Source of the DNA: Candidatus Saccharimonadota bacterium
GTDB taxonomy: Bacteria > Patescibacteriota > Saccharimonadia > Saccharimonadales > Saccharimonadaceae
DNA: 48,291 nt
Direction: 5' to 3'
NCBI GenBank assembly: GCA_017432365.1
Contig: JAFRJG010000017.1
Location: 1-48,291, forward strand
Each line of letters starts with the position of its first letter. Position 1 is the stretch's first letter. The translations under genes were made by a program, and so were the position numbers. Below are positions 48,153-48,291 of this stretch, one piece after another. The notes below the pieces were generated by a model. It saw nothing but the letters and a program-made list of their open reading frames with translations. It was not told the origin of the DNA and ran no database searches.

Positions 48153-48291
48153 TGAGGAATTCCTGTAGTTATAGATGATAATTTTTAGTAATTATATAGT
48201 ATTTTTATAGATTAGGCAAGAGGAGGAGGCGGGTGAGGCGTCTTGGGGCTTCTGATGGCTTCTTGTGATATGGAAGAGGGTGAGGGGACTG
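48153..48291. other. Right edge, no gene seen
   Basis: AT-rich rpsT upstream region (a TATAAC-like box on the minus strand near 48170), then a G-rich stretch. I see no start codon with support on either strand. Confidence 0.4.

Noticed and set aside
1-48291. UGA recoded to Gly or Trp as in some CPR lineages
   Set aside because: mutM and other genes end naturally at TGA, and no conserved protein contains in-frame TGA.

Overview
The window looks like chromosome of a Patescibacteria (CPR) bacterium, most probably a Candidatus Saccharibacteria (TM7) epibiont. This is inferred from the gene set (compact dnaG-rpoD, mutM-holA-rpsT, valS, argS, pyrG, tsaD, a FemAB-type transferase, and no biosynthetic pathways), short spacers, very strong strand asymmetry and surface proteins suited to life on a host. 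TGA acts as a normal stop, so the recoded lineages (SR1/Gracilibacteria) are excluded.

Layout. 1-4240 is an integrated element: a large serine recombinase cut by the window edge, a TM2 protein, a DUF4352 lipoprotein-like protein, two unknown proteins and a broken ORF. It lacks the G-rich plus strand seen elsewhere. 4256-5490 holds two unknown plus-strand genes. 5631-7579 is groES-groEL under a CIRCE operator. 7605-11343 is a minus-strand surface operon: a SipW-type signal peptidase followed by TasA/camelysin-like proteins with SipW-type signal peptides. 11452-18795 has murE, a reduced Mur-ligase paralogue, tRNA-Arg and tRNA-Ser, a Glu-rich protein, a PP2C phosphatase, a HIT protein and a 23S rRNA m5U methyltransferase-like gene. 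18854-25508 has tRNA-Gln, valS with a long structured leader, a small transposase-like remnant, a DUF3800 protein, a candidate sRNA, a FemAB protein and tsaD. 25557-29310 has a MacB-like ABC exporter and a type IV pilin-like gene broken by a run of 12 G. 29385-41117 has tRNA-Ser, pyrG, argS, orn, a GT-C-like membrane protein, mscL, dnaG, rpoD, a T4SS-pilin-like protein and a lipid kinase. 41209-48152 has a P-loop kinase, polA, a RhuM-Fic protein, an unknown membrane protein, mutM, holA and rpsT.

The most unusual feature is a set of seven long imperfect palindromes (about 117-198 bp). Six lie in frame inside essential enzymes (valS twice, the methyltransferase, pyrG, argS, polA) and one is intergenic beside tRNA-Arg. 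Three share a loop core (TTCGGG then CCGGCCA). They resemble, in principle, the palindromic elements inserted in Rickettsia genes, and may be a mobile palindrome family of this lineage. Other strong points are a homopolymer switch in the pilin gene, the SipW/TasA-like system, and about 18 genes whose -10 box lies only 6-9 nt before the start codon, implying widespread leaderless mRNA.

How the genes fit together: the information-processing genes form ordinary housekeeping blocks on both strands. The SipW cluster, the pilin-like gene, the T4SS-pilin-like protein, the FemAB protein and the MacB-like exporter together describe a cell that invests in its envelope and host contact. All functions are read from sequence motifs only; no database search was run.
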